A stretch of DNA of 64,000 bases, from NCBI RefSeq assembly GCF_029962835.1, contig NC_080588.1:49087001-49151000 (forward strand), written 5' to 3'. The stretch comes from Magnolia sinica (taxonomy: Eukaryota > Streptophyta > Magnoliopsida > Magnoliales > Magnoliaceae). Below are positions 37,336 to 47,580 of the stretch, piece after piece (position 1 is the stretch's first letter; each line of letters opens with the position of its first letter). Under the pieces are notes generated by a model that had not been told where the DNA came from, did not search any database, and worked only from the letters and a program-made list of their open reading frames with translations. The position numbers and the translations under genes were made by a program.

Positions 37336-38381
37336 TACAAAACAGCATTTGTAGATACAATCAAATAAGCATGCCTTTGTACACATCTCAAAAGAAAGAA
37401 AGACAAAAAAAAAAAAAAAACACTTATATAGGAAGAAATCAAAAATGTACCTGCTAATCTTCTAAACTATGGCAAAATCCAACATGAGTAATGTGGTTTG
37501 ATGGACTATTGGTTTGTGTAAAATTATATATGAAGAAATCAAAATACAGTGAGAGGAGCAATGAAACTAAATCTCCAAGCAATTGTATTCTACAAAAATA
37601 ATAAACTAAAAGTTTTGAAATGAATACTACGAAAAACAGGAACCCAATTTAGAAAACAGATAACAAAATTTAATGATCAAAATAACAAAACAACACAAAA
37701 GCAAATTAATATACAAACCCTCAATCAGTACAGATGATATTAGGAAGTAATGGCATCATTTTTGTTAAATCCAGTATTCTTACGAGTGCGGCCACCATTC
37801 ATTGAGCCAATGGTTTAAATGGTGGGCCACATTATGAGATGGGCCATGCCCAAATTTCCCCACATGAGGTAAGCTATAGTTCACATCAAATGTGGCCCAA
37901 TCAAACAATTAGAATAATCTAATGGGTGAAACTTTTATCACATTTCCCATCGACAACATGGCCCACCACATGAATAGGTCAGTTAGATTGCCAAATGGTG
38001 GGACCCACATGTACAATTCATTGCACTGATCACTCCGTATACACAGTAACTAAGAACATCACCAGAACAATCACAATCAAAATCAAAATCAAAATCACAA
38101 CAGAAATTCAAATAAAAAGAACGGAATTGAAACAAACACAAAGCAATACAGCAACATTCAACAATCGAATTTCAGTGGCTTAATAAACATTAAATGACAC
38201 TTGAATCGGATATTCACTAGTTCAAACAGAAACTATACCAACTTCATCTCTAATTAGTTCTAATTGCTGAAATTTATGTGAAATGTTATTTCTAACTAAA
38301 GGGACATTTAGGGAATTCAAATTACAACTTCTATTACGGTCGCCTACATTTAGAGAGTGTTAAAATTTATTTGTTTAAAAT

Positions 38382-39083
38382 TTATAGGTTTAGGTTTAGG
38401 TTAAGGTTACAGGTTTAGGTTTAGGTGTAGGTTATAGGTAGGTTATAGGTTATAGGTTTGGGTTTAGGTTTAGGTTTAGGTTTAGGTTATAGGTTATAGG
38501 TTTAGATTGAGGTTATAGGTTATAGGTTTATGTTATAGGTTCTAGGTTATAGGTTTAGGTTATAGGTTATAAGTTATAGGTTTAGGTTTAGGTTATAGGT
38601 TATAGGTTTAGGTTATAGGTTTAGGTTTAGGTTTAGGTTTAGGTTTAGGGATTTGAGAATAGGTTTAGGTTTAGGTTCAGGTTATAGGTTATAGGTTATA
38701 GGTTTAGGTTTAGGTTTAGGTTAAGGTTATAGGTTATAGGTTTAGTTTATAGGTTATAGGTTTAGGTTTAGGATATGGTTATAGGTTTAGATTTAGGTGT
38801 AGGTTATAGGTTATAGGTTTAGGTTTAGGTTTAGGTTATAGGTTTAGATTGAGGTTATAGGTTATAGGTTTAGGTTATAGGTTTAGGTTTAGGTTATAGG
38901 TTATAGGTTTAGGAATTGGGGTTAGGGTTCGGGTTCGGGTTTAGGTTTGGGGTTTAGGGTTTATGGTTATAAGTTATAGGTTATAGGTTTAGGTTTAGTT
39001 TATAGGTTATAGGTTTAGGTTTAGGAATTCGGGTTCGGGTTCAGGTTTAGATTTAGGTTTTCAAGTTTTGGTTTAGGGTTAGG
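38382..39083. repeat. Telomere-like interstitial array, about 700 bp
   Basis: Dense TTTAGG, TTATAGG and occasional TTTAGGG units, all in one orientation, are close to the plant telomere repeat TTTAGGG but mostly one G short. Units such as 'gggttcgggttcgggttt' appear near the right end. The array lies in the non-coding half of the CACTA element. Confidence 0.85.
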
Positions 39084-39084
39084 A

Positions 39085-39330
39085 AATCATTGTACCCACT
39101 ATAAATATATGTAGTTTATCTACACCATCCATCTACTTTTCCAGATCATTTATGGGGTTGAAACCAAAATTGAATCATATCTAAACTCAGGTGGACCATA
39201 CCACAAAAAACAGTGGGTATAATGATTTCCATCATTGAAACCTTTCTAGGGCCTGTAGTGATGTTTATTTATCATCCAACCTGTTCATAAGATCACACAG
39301 ATAGTGATGAAGGGAAAAAATAAATATCAG
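39085..39330. mobile_element. Partial miniature inverted-repeat element inside the CACTA element
   Basis: The body words 'tctacaccatccatctac', 'ctcaggtggaccatacca', 'aacagtgggtataatgat' and 'ccaacctgttcataagatca' follow the family order, but only the left half is present. Confidence 0.55.
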
Positions 39331-39552
39331 CGGTTCTCACCTTTCAGGAACCCCCACTCAATATCCGGATAGCTCCGATGCACATCTAGATCTGCTTCAT
39401 CAATTTTGAGATAATACATAAACACGGGCCTGTCCAAATGGTCAAGCCACTCATACTGTTGTCCATACGAAATGGACAACTTCATCATGGTCATAACAGC
39501 GGTTCTCACCTTCTAGGGACCCTCACTCAACATTCGGATAGCTCTGACACAA
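39329..39552. repeat. About 55-bp direct repeat
   Basis: 'gcggttctcacctttcagga' at 39329 recurs as 'gcggttctcaccttctaggg' at 39497, each followed by a 'cccactcaatatccggatag'-like block. The open frame between them (39327-39509, minus) spans the repeat and has no known relative. Confidence 0.6.
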
Positions 39553-40042
39553 ATACAGAAACAAACTAATTAGGAACTTACAACAATAAAAGGAACCAGG
39601 TCTTTGGTTCAGGGGTGATCCACAATAAAAGGTACCATTTACCATGAACTAAAACCATATATTATCCATACCTTGATTAGACTCACTACAAGGGTAATCT
39701 TTCAATGATGGCCCACTGCTTCTGATAATCACTACAGGGGTAAGAAAATCACAAAAAGTAAGATTCATGAGATGACATATGTACAAATAGTGACAAGACT
39801 AGCTGGTAATGACAGGAGGCTAAGACATCAAATTATTTATGAAGAATAGGAAAAAAATAAAGATAAAATAAATATTTAAAAACTTTACCATTTCAATATT
39901 GAACCTTCTAGTGGCAACATTGATCTGTGGGGATAAAAATACATCAGCCTGCATAAAAAAATCTCAAGTTAGTAGGGTCTTTGAGGTCCTCAAATGATAT
40001 TAGAAGAAATTGGAAAACTATTGAAATTAACCATCAAGCATT

Positions 40043-42502
40043 TTAAAAATCCCTCTTAGAAAATGAATAAAAAGTACACAACTCCCCTTGATGCCCATTC
40101 TCCCTCCTCATTTTAAAAAGCCGGATTATTCTTACTAAACTCATAGCGTACCTGAATGGATACATCCATCGATAGTATACAGGACCACATATGTGAGCCT
40201 CATAAGCTAAGTGGATCGACAGATGCATCATCACGAAAAATATAGATGCAGGGCATATAATCTCAAGCTGACATAACGTCCTAGCCATACCCCTCTCAAG
40301 AGTGAGGGGCATTTGAAGGTCTACTGTTGTCGAGCACAAGGCATAAAGAAGGTACAAAAGTTTATAATTATAGGATGAATGACCTTCCTATCCCTAAATG
40401 CATGCTAGATGAGAACTGGGAGCAAATTTTGCATCAACACATGGTAAGAATGAGACTTCATTCCCTTTAAATCCACGCAATCTCCCTTTATGATGGTCTT
40501 CCAATTCACACTAAAACCATTAGAACATGCAGGTCATGCAAAGTTTGGATGAAAAGATTTTTCTCTTCTTTTCTTAAACAAAAAGGACCTTGTTTCTGAA
40601 TCATCTTGTCATTGCTCTTTTTTAGCAATAGACGCTTCTTTATTCCCAACCGTTTTAGGTTGCTGCACGTATTAGCATCATTCTTGGTCTTGCCAGGTGT
40701 GTTTAACAACAAGGCGATAAGGATTTCACATATATTTTTCTCGACATGCATAACATCAAGGTTGTGACGCACTGAAATATCTTTCCAATACTCCAAATTA
40801 AATAATATAGACCATTTGAAGAACCACAGTGATTCAACATCACCTGTTAGCTCTTGTTGGCCTCCATCAATACCCCTCATATTCCTCTTCTCAGTCTTCC
40901 CCCATTGCATATTCAGGTTCGCAGTCTGTCTTTCAACTGCAATCTCGTCCAGACGAATGGGTTGTCATCGTATCTCCACCTTCTTATTAAATGTGTCAGC
41001 ACTTGTGTCCTTCATTGCCTGGTCTAACATTAGCAACCATCGTCTGTATCCCATATAAATATGTTTCTTTCTATGTTGGAGTCACAAGGAATCTGTGTTG
41101 GGACCACATATAGGACAACCATATTTACCCTTGGTCCTACAACCAGAAACATTACCATATGCTGAAAAGTCATGGATTGTCCAGACCAAAACAGCACACA
41201 TCTTGAATTTGTTTTCATGGTATGCATCGAGTGTCATGACCCCTTATGCCATAAGTCCTGCAATTCATCAATCAATGGCCATAATTAAACATCAATATCC
41301 TTTCCTGGTTGTTGTGGTCCCTCAATGAGCAAAGTCAACATAGTAAACTGAGGTTTCATGCAAAGCTTTGATGGTGGAAGGTTGTATGTCACACACATAA
41401 TGGGCCATGAACTATAAGCTGTAGTCAAAGCACCGAATAGGTTAAACCCATCTGTAGCCAGGCCCAATCGAACATTGCGAGGCTCAGCTGCAAAATCCCA
41501 TATAGTTCTCATCGAGATTCTTCCATGCAATAGAATCAGTCGGATGCTCCATCTTTTCATGTTGTAATTTTCTGGTTGAGTGCCAAGACATTTCTTTCAC
41601 TAACCATGACACACTAAACATTCTTTATAGCCTTAGTGTTAATGGAAAATACCTTAACACCTTGACAGGTACTCAAGATTATTTTTTCTCAACATCCATA
41701 TCTATCTTGAACCTAGGAGCTTTACAAGTTGGACAACTGATTTTCATCTCGTTCTCTTTCCAGTACAAGATACAGTCATTTAGACAAGCATGGATCTTTA
41801 CATAATCAAGACCCAACTTTGTAATGATCTTCTTCGCTTGGTAGGTTTTAGTAGGGGCCTTGTTATTGGAAGGTAACACCTTCTTTAGTAGTTGAAGGAG
41901 CTCTATAAAGCTTTTTTCGCTCCATCCATGGTTCACCTTTAATTTGAAAAGTTGTACAATAAAAGTCAGCACGGTGAAATCTTGGGCCCCTGGGTATAGC
42001 TTAGTCATTGCGTCTCGTAGATTTTCTTCAAACTCATCAGTTTCATTTTCCCCAAAGACGCCTTTGACTACAGGGGTCACATTCGGTTCATCCTGTACAA
42101 CTTCATCTAGGTTATTACCACCAAGTTCTTAAACAATCACGTTGTGAACCTCATTTAAGTTCAGGACATTGTGGTACTGTTGAGAACTTGATGCATATTC
42201 AATACGCTTAGGTGATACATGCTCACCATGCATGTCCCAAACCTTATAGCTTGGCTTGAATCCATTTTCATTAGATGTATTTCCAAATCATCATAAGAAA
42301 CTGGTAATCGTAAACATCTGCAAGTGGCGCATGGACAAAGAATGGTTTCTCTACCAGGAAGGTGTTCTCGTGCAAACTTCAAAAAGCTTCTGATTCCAGA
42401 AATAAAATGAGGGTTCGAAAAACTTAGTGTCATCCACTCCCTATTTATTATAGTCGGATCCTGATTAACCAAGGGGTTCATTTTGAACCTGCACCTTACC
42501 AA
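40043..42502 (-). pseudogene. TNP2-type CACTA transposase, broken
   Basis: Fragments run right to left in the expected order. First is an N-terminal transposase-associated domain (from 42502: 'REWMTLSFSNPHFISGIRSF', 'CPCATCRCLRL'). Next is the tnp2 start ('KLGLDYVKIHACLNDCILYW', 'ISCPTCKAPRF'). The catalytic region follows: 'EPRNVRLGLATDGFNLFG', 'YNLPPSKLCMKPQFTMLTLL', 'EGPQQPGKDIDV' and, near 40790, 'RHNLDVMHVEKNICE'. Last is a C-terminal region ('QLEIICPASIFFVMMHLSIH', 'YRWMYPFRYAMS'). At least one frameshift lies near 42250, where the normal sequence continues in another frame, and other breaks separate the pieces. It encodes no intact enzyme. Confidence 0.9.
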
Positions 42503-42546
42503 TGTATATATATGTATATGTATATGTGTGTGTGTGTGTGTGTGTA
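42503..42546. repeat. TA/TG microsatellite next to the transposase start
   Basis: TATATGTATATG passing into a pure TG run directly upstream of the first transposase Met codon on the minus strand. Confidence 0.85.
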
Positions 42547-42647
42547 TAACCCATTCACGGATCTAATTCTAAACACATGCATCTATAACTATCATTAGAG
42601 TTTAGTCTTTGAATAGCTTTAACTTTTCATAGGCATATCACGAGGGA

Positions 42648-42960
42648 CCTGGATTGCCTACTAACGGTGCTGTGTAGGTCACCGCATGATGTATGTGTTT
42701 CATCCATGCCATTCATCCATTTTTCTACATCATGTTAGGGCATGAGACCAAAAAAAGGAAGATCCAAATCTTATGTTGATTACATAAGTTGAAACAATGA
42801 TTATTGAACGCCCATTCATTTTTGGGCTCCTGACCCGTGATGATATGGAAAAATGAATGGACAATCAAGCTCAGGACCCACATCATGGAATGTCTAGATT
42901 AATGGACTGTTTGTGGTATGAACAATATCAACCATCAATTTCCTTAGCCATTAATTGGAT
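42648..42960. mobile_element. Partial miniature element (CTGGATTGCCTAC end)
   Basis: The start 'ctggattgcctactaacgg', 'gtgctgtgtaggtcaccg' and 'catgatgtatgtgtttcatc' is the left end of the inverted-repeat family. Body sequence follows, but no right terminal repeat is seen. Confidence 0.5.
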
Positions 42961-43359
42961 AGTTAAATCATCTAGTCAAAAGTGATTTTTTTGAGAGAGA
43001 GGGGCAATCAAAACAGGATTAGACTTAATCCTAATTAAGAGACTACAATGGTGAGTAGCAGTGAACATGCCAATATGAAACTCATGGGTTACATCAGGTC
43101 CAATCGTTAGGTTGGTTTAGCCATGAAGATGCGTGGTGGCACGTGAGTCAATGGAAGCCATTCATCAGGTGGGCCACATTCATATGAAGAAAACAACAGT
43201 TAAGAAAGAAAATAACCAACAGGTTATGCCCAACATTGGCCCACCCAATGAAAGGACCATCCTGGATTTAGGTACAAGGCATGTTCATGTATATGTAGTG
43301 CCAGACCTGGCACCAGGCTCATATGTTGGACATACATGCCATTTTGACATGTCTTCCTT

Positions 43360-44170
43360 CCACCGTTCCTCCCCTAATATTTTCAGCTCTTAAGTTAGTC
43401 AGACGATTGTAAGGACAGGATGGAGATGTTGCTGGGGAAGTGGTTCCTGTGACACCAAAGAAGATTTTTCAGCTTTTGAATCAAACTATTGAGGCCTTGT
43501 CATCTGTTCCATCACCAGAACTAGCACTAAGATTGTACTTGCAGTGTGCTGAGGCTGCCAATGATTGTGATCTCGAGCCTGTAGCATATGAGTTCTTCAC
43601 ACAAGCTTTTATACTATATGAATAAGAAATTGCAGATTTAAAAGCTCAGGTGACTGCCATACATCTAATAATAGGGACTCTTCAGAGGATGAATATATTT
43701 GGTGTTGAGAACAGAGATACACTTACACATAACGCCACAGGGTACTCTGCAAAGCTTTTAAAGAAGCCTGATCAGTGCAGAGCAGTTTACACATGTTCAC
43801 ATCTCTTCTAGGTTGATGATCAGGACGGCATCAAGGATGGAGAAAGGGTCCTACTTTGCTTAAAGCATGCACTAAGGATCGCGAATGCAGCCCAACAGAT
43901 GGCCAACGTAACGCGGGGTACTGGTGGGCCGATCACACTATTTGTAGAAATATTGAACAAGTACCTTTATTTTTTTGAGAAAGGGAATCCTCAGATTACA
44001 GGCTCAGTAATCCAAGTCTTGATTGAACGGATCACAACCGAGATGCAAAGCGATAACACAATGCCAGACCCATCTGTGAATGCTTTCTTTGCTAGCACGT
44101 TGCGCTATATTCAGTTCCAAAAGCAGAAAGGCGGCGTTATGGTGAAAAGTACGAGCCCATCAAGGTGTGA
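43360..44170 (+). pseudogene. VPS35: VPS35 C-terminal fragment, intronless and disrupted
   Basis: About 265 codons of the retromer subunit VPS35, the cargo-recognition scaffold on endosomes, which sorts receptors with VPS26 and VPS29. Clear blocks are 'FSALKLVRRL', 'VPVTPKKIFQLLNQTIEAL', 'ELALRLYLQCAEAANDCDLE', 'FGVENRDTLTH', 'KPDQCRAV', 'VDDQDGIKDGERVLLC', 'ALRIANAAQQMANVTRG', 'LFVEILNKYLYFFEKGNPQI' and the normal end 'EKYEPIKV' with TGA at 44168-44170. In-frame stops occur after 'VRRL', after 'FILYE' (GAA to TAA) and after 'CSHLF' (Trp to stop). One base is lost near 44150. No intron-like interruption is visible. The N-terminal two thirds are absent. It lies inside the CACTA element, in the opposite direction to the transposase. 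Confidence 0.9.
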
Positions 44171-44675
44171 TGCACCTCATGTGAGTGGGCCTTAATTTGA
44201 TCAGGTCATCATCAGCACATTTACATGATGAAGTTGAGGAATTGTTGGAGTTGCAAAACAAGTGCTGATTTGATTGCAATCAGCTGTATTCCTACTTTCC
44301 TGCCATGGCCAAGTTGAGTCAATCCGCAGGTGTTGGTGGATTCGGTTTCTTTTGCCTTGTTGCTGGGGGATGTACATGGGGTGCATACAACCCTGTACCC
44401 ATTTTCACTTTTATTTTTATTTTTCCCTTTTATTTCCTAATCATGATGATCAGGTTTTTTTTTCCTCCTGGACATGAAAACCAAGTTGCATGGATTTTTT
44501 TTTTAGTAATTTTAACTGATGCAACCATGTCGATGAAACATGTCTTAGAAATTCCGAGTCCATAGAGTAATTTTTCAGTTTCACATTGGAGGGGGTGTAG
44601 AAATACCATTAAGTTTTGACAATTTGTGGCAATAATGTTATACATATCTATGGTGTTTTGTCAAAAAAAATATAT
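44171..44675 (+). other. Possible 3' untranslated part of the VPS35 copy
   Basis: After the VPS35 stop comes T-rich non-coding sequence ending in a short A run at 44663-44671 ('gtcaaaaaaaatatatcc'). If this is the end of a reverse-transcribed mRNA, the A run would be a decayed tail. No flanking duplication was found. Confidence 0.3.
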
Positions 44676-44691
44676 CCCCTAGCATGAATGT

Positions 44692-44810
44692 CATTTCAAC
44701 AAATAGATGGCATGCCATTTCAACAAACAGATAGCATGCCATTTCAACAAATAGATAGCATGCCATTTCAACAAACAAATAGCATGCCATTTCATCAAAT
44801 AGTTAGTGTA
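44692..44810. repeat. 24-bp tandem repeat, about five units
   Basis: Units of the form 'catttcaacaaa(t/c)agatag' plus 'catgc' repeat with few changes. The minus-strand peptide pattern LLKWHAI(C/Y) is only the translation of the repeat. Confidence 0.85.
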
Positions 44811-45041
44811 TATCAAATCTGAAAGACAGGAAAAGAGATACAAATAGAAAAAGATATTAAACCTATGGAGAGGAGCTTCACAGTGTGTGTTTCTTCGGGC
44901 AGAAGATTCACGGCTGCTGCAATGGAGAGAGAGAGAGACAGAGAAGAGGGCGTTCACGGCTGATGCATTGGAGAGAGATTTTGTAGATGTTTTTTATATC
45001 GCCCATCCACAATGAGTCCCATTGGATCGATACATGGTTTC

Positions 45042-45046
<5 letters not shown>

Positions 45047-45085
<39 letters not shown>

Positions 45086-45103
45086 TGTGTGTGTGTGTGT
45101 GTG
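45047..45103. repeat. GA then GT compound microsatellite
   Basis: A pure GA run followed by a pure GT run. Several open frames cross it and are artefacts. Confidence 0.9.
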
Positions 45104-45177
45104 AAATACCCATCTTTGGGCGCGGCTCTGTTTTGAGCGGGTGCCCAAATTTCGGGGTCTTCTCACGGACGGACGTA

Positions 45178-45478
45178 AACGTTCCGTTCAAGGGCTCTGT
45201 GGGGCCTAGCATGATGTATTTCGTTAATCCATTCTGATACATAATTTTAATAAATTATTTTAGTTTATGACACTAAATTTAAGGTATATTGGAGGCCCAA
45301 GTAGACCACACCATAAGAAGCAACTGTCATTTAATATCAATATTTCCTACCATGTGGTCCACTTGAGCCTTCGATCTAGCTGATTTTTTTCATCCTCTAA
45401 AGTAATATTTACAAATATATAGACGGCTTAGATAGAACATATAGTTTTTTTAGGCCTCATAGAGCCCCTTACAACGCT
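45178..45478. mobile_element. Small inverted-repeat element near the right end of the CACTA element
   Basis: 'gttcaagggctctgtggggc' at the left and 'gcctcatagagccccttaca' at the right are inverted relatives. Inside are 'catgatgtatttcg' and 'atttacaaatatatagacgg'. About 300 bp, no coding capacity. Confidence 0.5.
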
Positions 45479-45689
45479 ATTAATTACTAATGGTGTATCA
45501 ATTTTTAGCTACGGATTAAAACTGTAGCAACTATAGCTAAAGTTTATATCCGTAGTAAAAAAACTAACGTGGTCTGAATCCTTTGCCCCTTTTTTGGGTA
45601 GTGGACCCATAGTGGCGGGGTCCCTCCACCATCCGATCTCTCTCTTCTTCTCTCTTTTTGGCTCTCTCCCTTTTTCTCTTTTTTTGATG

Positions 45690-47580
45690 TTGATGATGCT
45701 TGTGGCCCACCTGATGACGTGTTGGGGGCCAGGCCGTCCAAGGCATGGACATGGCCCACCTTGATGTGAGATCCACACCGTCCAGCAAATCTAGACGGTG
45801 AGACCCACCTCATGCATATGTTGTATTCAGGTCGTCCATGTGGGGCCTACCTCAATGTGTGGTGTCCTCACTGTCCAGGCTGATGGGACGGTGGGACCCA
45901 CCAAATGTATTTTCTTTACCATCTAATCGTCCACGGGATTGGGACGTGGGATGTCAGCCATGATGTATGTATTTTATACATACCGTCCATCCATTTGTTT
46001 TAGCAGGCGTGTGGGGCCCACCCCACACGTGCTGCACGTGTGGGATGGGACCCACCAGACGTACATGTTTTATCCACACCGTCCAACTATCTGGACGGTG
46101 GATACCCACTGTGATGTATGGTCTTATCTACACCGTCCATCCATTTAGCTGGGACGGGGAGGAGCTTTGAGTAGCCACCTTAATGTATGGTTTAATCCAT
46201 GTCGTCCGTCTCTGGGACGGTGGCACCCACTCTGCACGTGTGGGGTCACCACCGTCCAGGGACGTGGACCTCACAAGGATGCATGTGTTGTACCCATACT
46301 GTCCAACCATCTGTAGATGGCCCACATGATATGTATGTTTTATCAATACCGTCCATCCAGCATCAGATAGCTGCTAGACTAGCGTCATCAAGATCTGTGG
46401 GTCCCACTTGATTATATGGGTCTTATCCACACCGTCTAGATGGTTGGACGGTGGGACCCACCATGGATGTATTTATTCTATATCCACCCTGTCTATCAGG
46501 TGGACCACGCTACAATGATAAGGATGAACATCCACCATTGAACCTTTTTAGGTTTACAGAAGCTTTGGATTAATATGAAATTCGTTTTCCTATTAATACA
46601 GGTCTTTAAGACCATATGAATAGGTTGGATAGAAAATGGCATTATGGTGGGCCCTACCTTGATGACATGTTGTATTCCACACCGTCCGTCTAGACGATGT
46701 GCCATGGAGCACACCCTGATGTATATATTCTAGCCACGCCGTCCATCTGTATATGGTACCGGCCATGATGTAAGTGTTTCATCCACGCCATCCATTGCGT
46801 GGACGGTGGGCCCCACATTAATGTATTTATGGCTCATGTGCAGGGCCCACCTATTATGTATTTGAGGCCCGTGTGATGAGGCCCATCATGATGTATTTTT
46901 GGCCCATGTGCAGGGCCCACCTGTTTGTATTCTTGGCCCATGTGATGCGGCCCATAGTGATGTGTATTATGCCCGTGTGAGAGGCTCATGGTGATGTGTA
47001 TTAAGCCCATGTGAGCAGCCCATAGTGATGCATTTTATGCCCATGTGATGTAGCCCATAGTGATGTATATTAGGCCCGCGTGAGTGGCCCATAGTGATGT
47101 ATATTAGGCCCATGTGATGCGGCCCATAGTGGTGTGTGTTAGGCCCATAATGATGAGTGCTAGGCCCATGTGATGCGGCCCATAGTGATGTGTATTAAGC
47201 CCGTGTGAGAGGCCCATAGTGATATGTATTAGGCCCATGTGAGCGGCCCATAGTGATGTATTTTAGGCCCATGTGATGCGGCCCGATGTGTTGTATATGA
47301 GGTCCACATGATGAGGCCCGATGTGATGTATAAGGCCCATGTGATGCAGCCCGCTTGATGTATGAGACCCTTGTGTAAGGCCCATTGAGATTGTATGTGG
47401 CCCATTGTGATTGTAGGTAGCCCATTGAGACTTGTATGTGGCCCATTGTGATTGTATGTGGCCCATTGTGATTGTATGGGGCCTGTTGTGATGTAATTGT
47501 GGCCATTAATGAGGCCCGATGCGATGTATTTATGGCCCAGTGTAATGTATATTAGGCCCTTGTGTGAGGTCATGGCCCAC
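45690..47580. repeat. Type 1 array, miniature-element body and type 2 array in the third LTR
   Basis: Type 1 units (gatgtatgt plus accgtcca blocks) fill about 45690-46480. A miniature-element body with 'atccaccattgaacctt', 'cagaagctttggattaatat' and 'atgaataggttggatagaaa' occupies about 46490-46650, followed by a few more type 1 units to 46830. Type 2 units ('aggcccatgtgatgcggccc', 'atagtgatgtatatt') fill about 46800-47580. The order is the same as in the solo LTR at 5370-11314. Confidence 0.7.

Larger units (their letters stand above)
36305..45603 (-). mobile_element. CACTA (En/Spm) DNA transposon, 9.3 kb, degenerate
   Basis: It starts CACTACAAGAAAAA at 36305 and ends TTTTTTGGGTAGTG at 45603, a decayed inverse of the start. 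It is flanked by the 3-bp duplication GAC (36302-36304 and 45604-45606). The host LTR resumes correctly across the join: 'tagagggac' before and 'gacccatagtggcgggg' after align to the uninterrupted LTR near 21340-21390 in reverse. The interior encodes a TNP2-type transposase on the minus strand. Subterminal repeats containing 'tagctacgg' and 'ccgtagc' occur at both ends, as the family requires for transposase binding. Confidence 0.92.

Noticed and set aside
38382-39083. A real chromosome end
   Set aside because: The units are mostly degenerate, and the array is flanked on both sides by CACTA sequence with continuous transposase remnants beyond.
43440-44195. Possible working VPS35 gene on the plus strand
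   Set aside because: Only the C-terminal third is present, with stops after VRRL, FILYE and CSHLF and a one-base loss before the terminus, all within a transposon.
45022-45237. Frames with RE and SL dipeptide runs
   Set aside because: They are translations of the GA/GT compound microsatellite.
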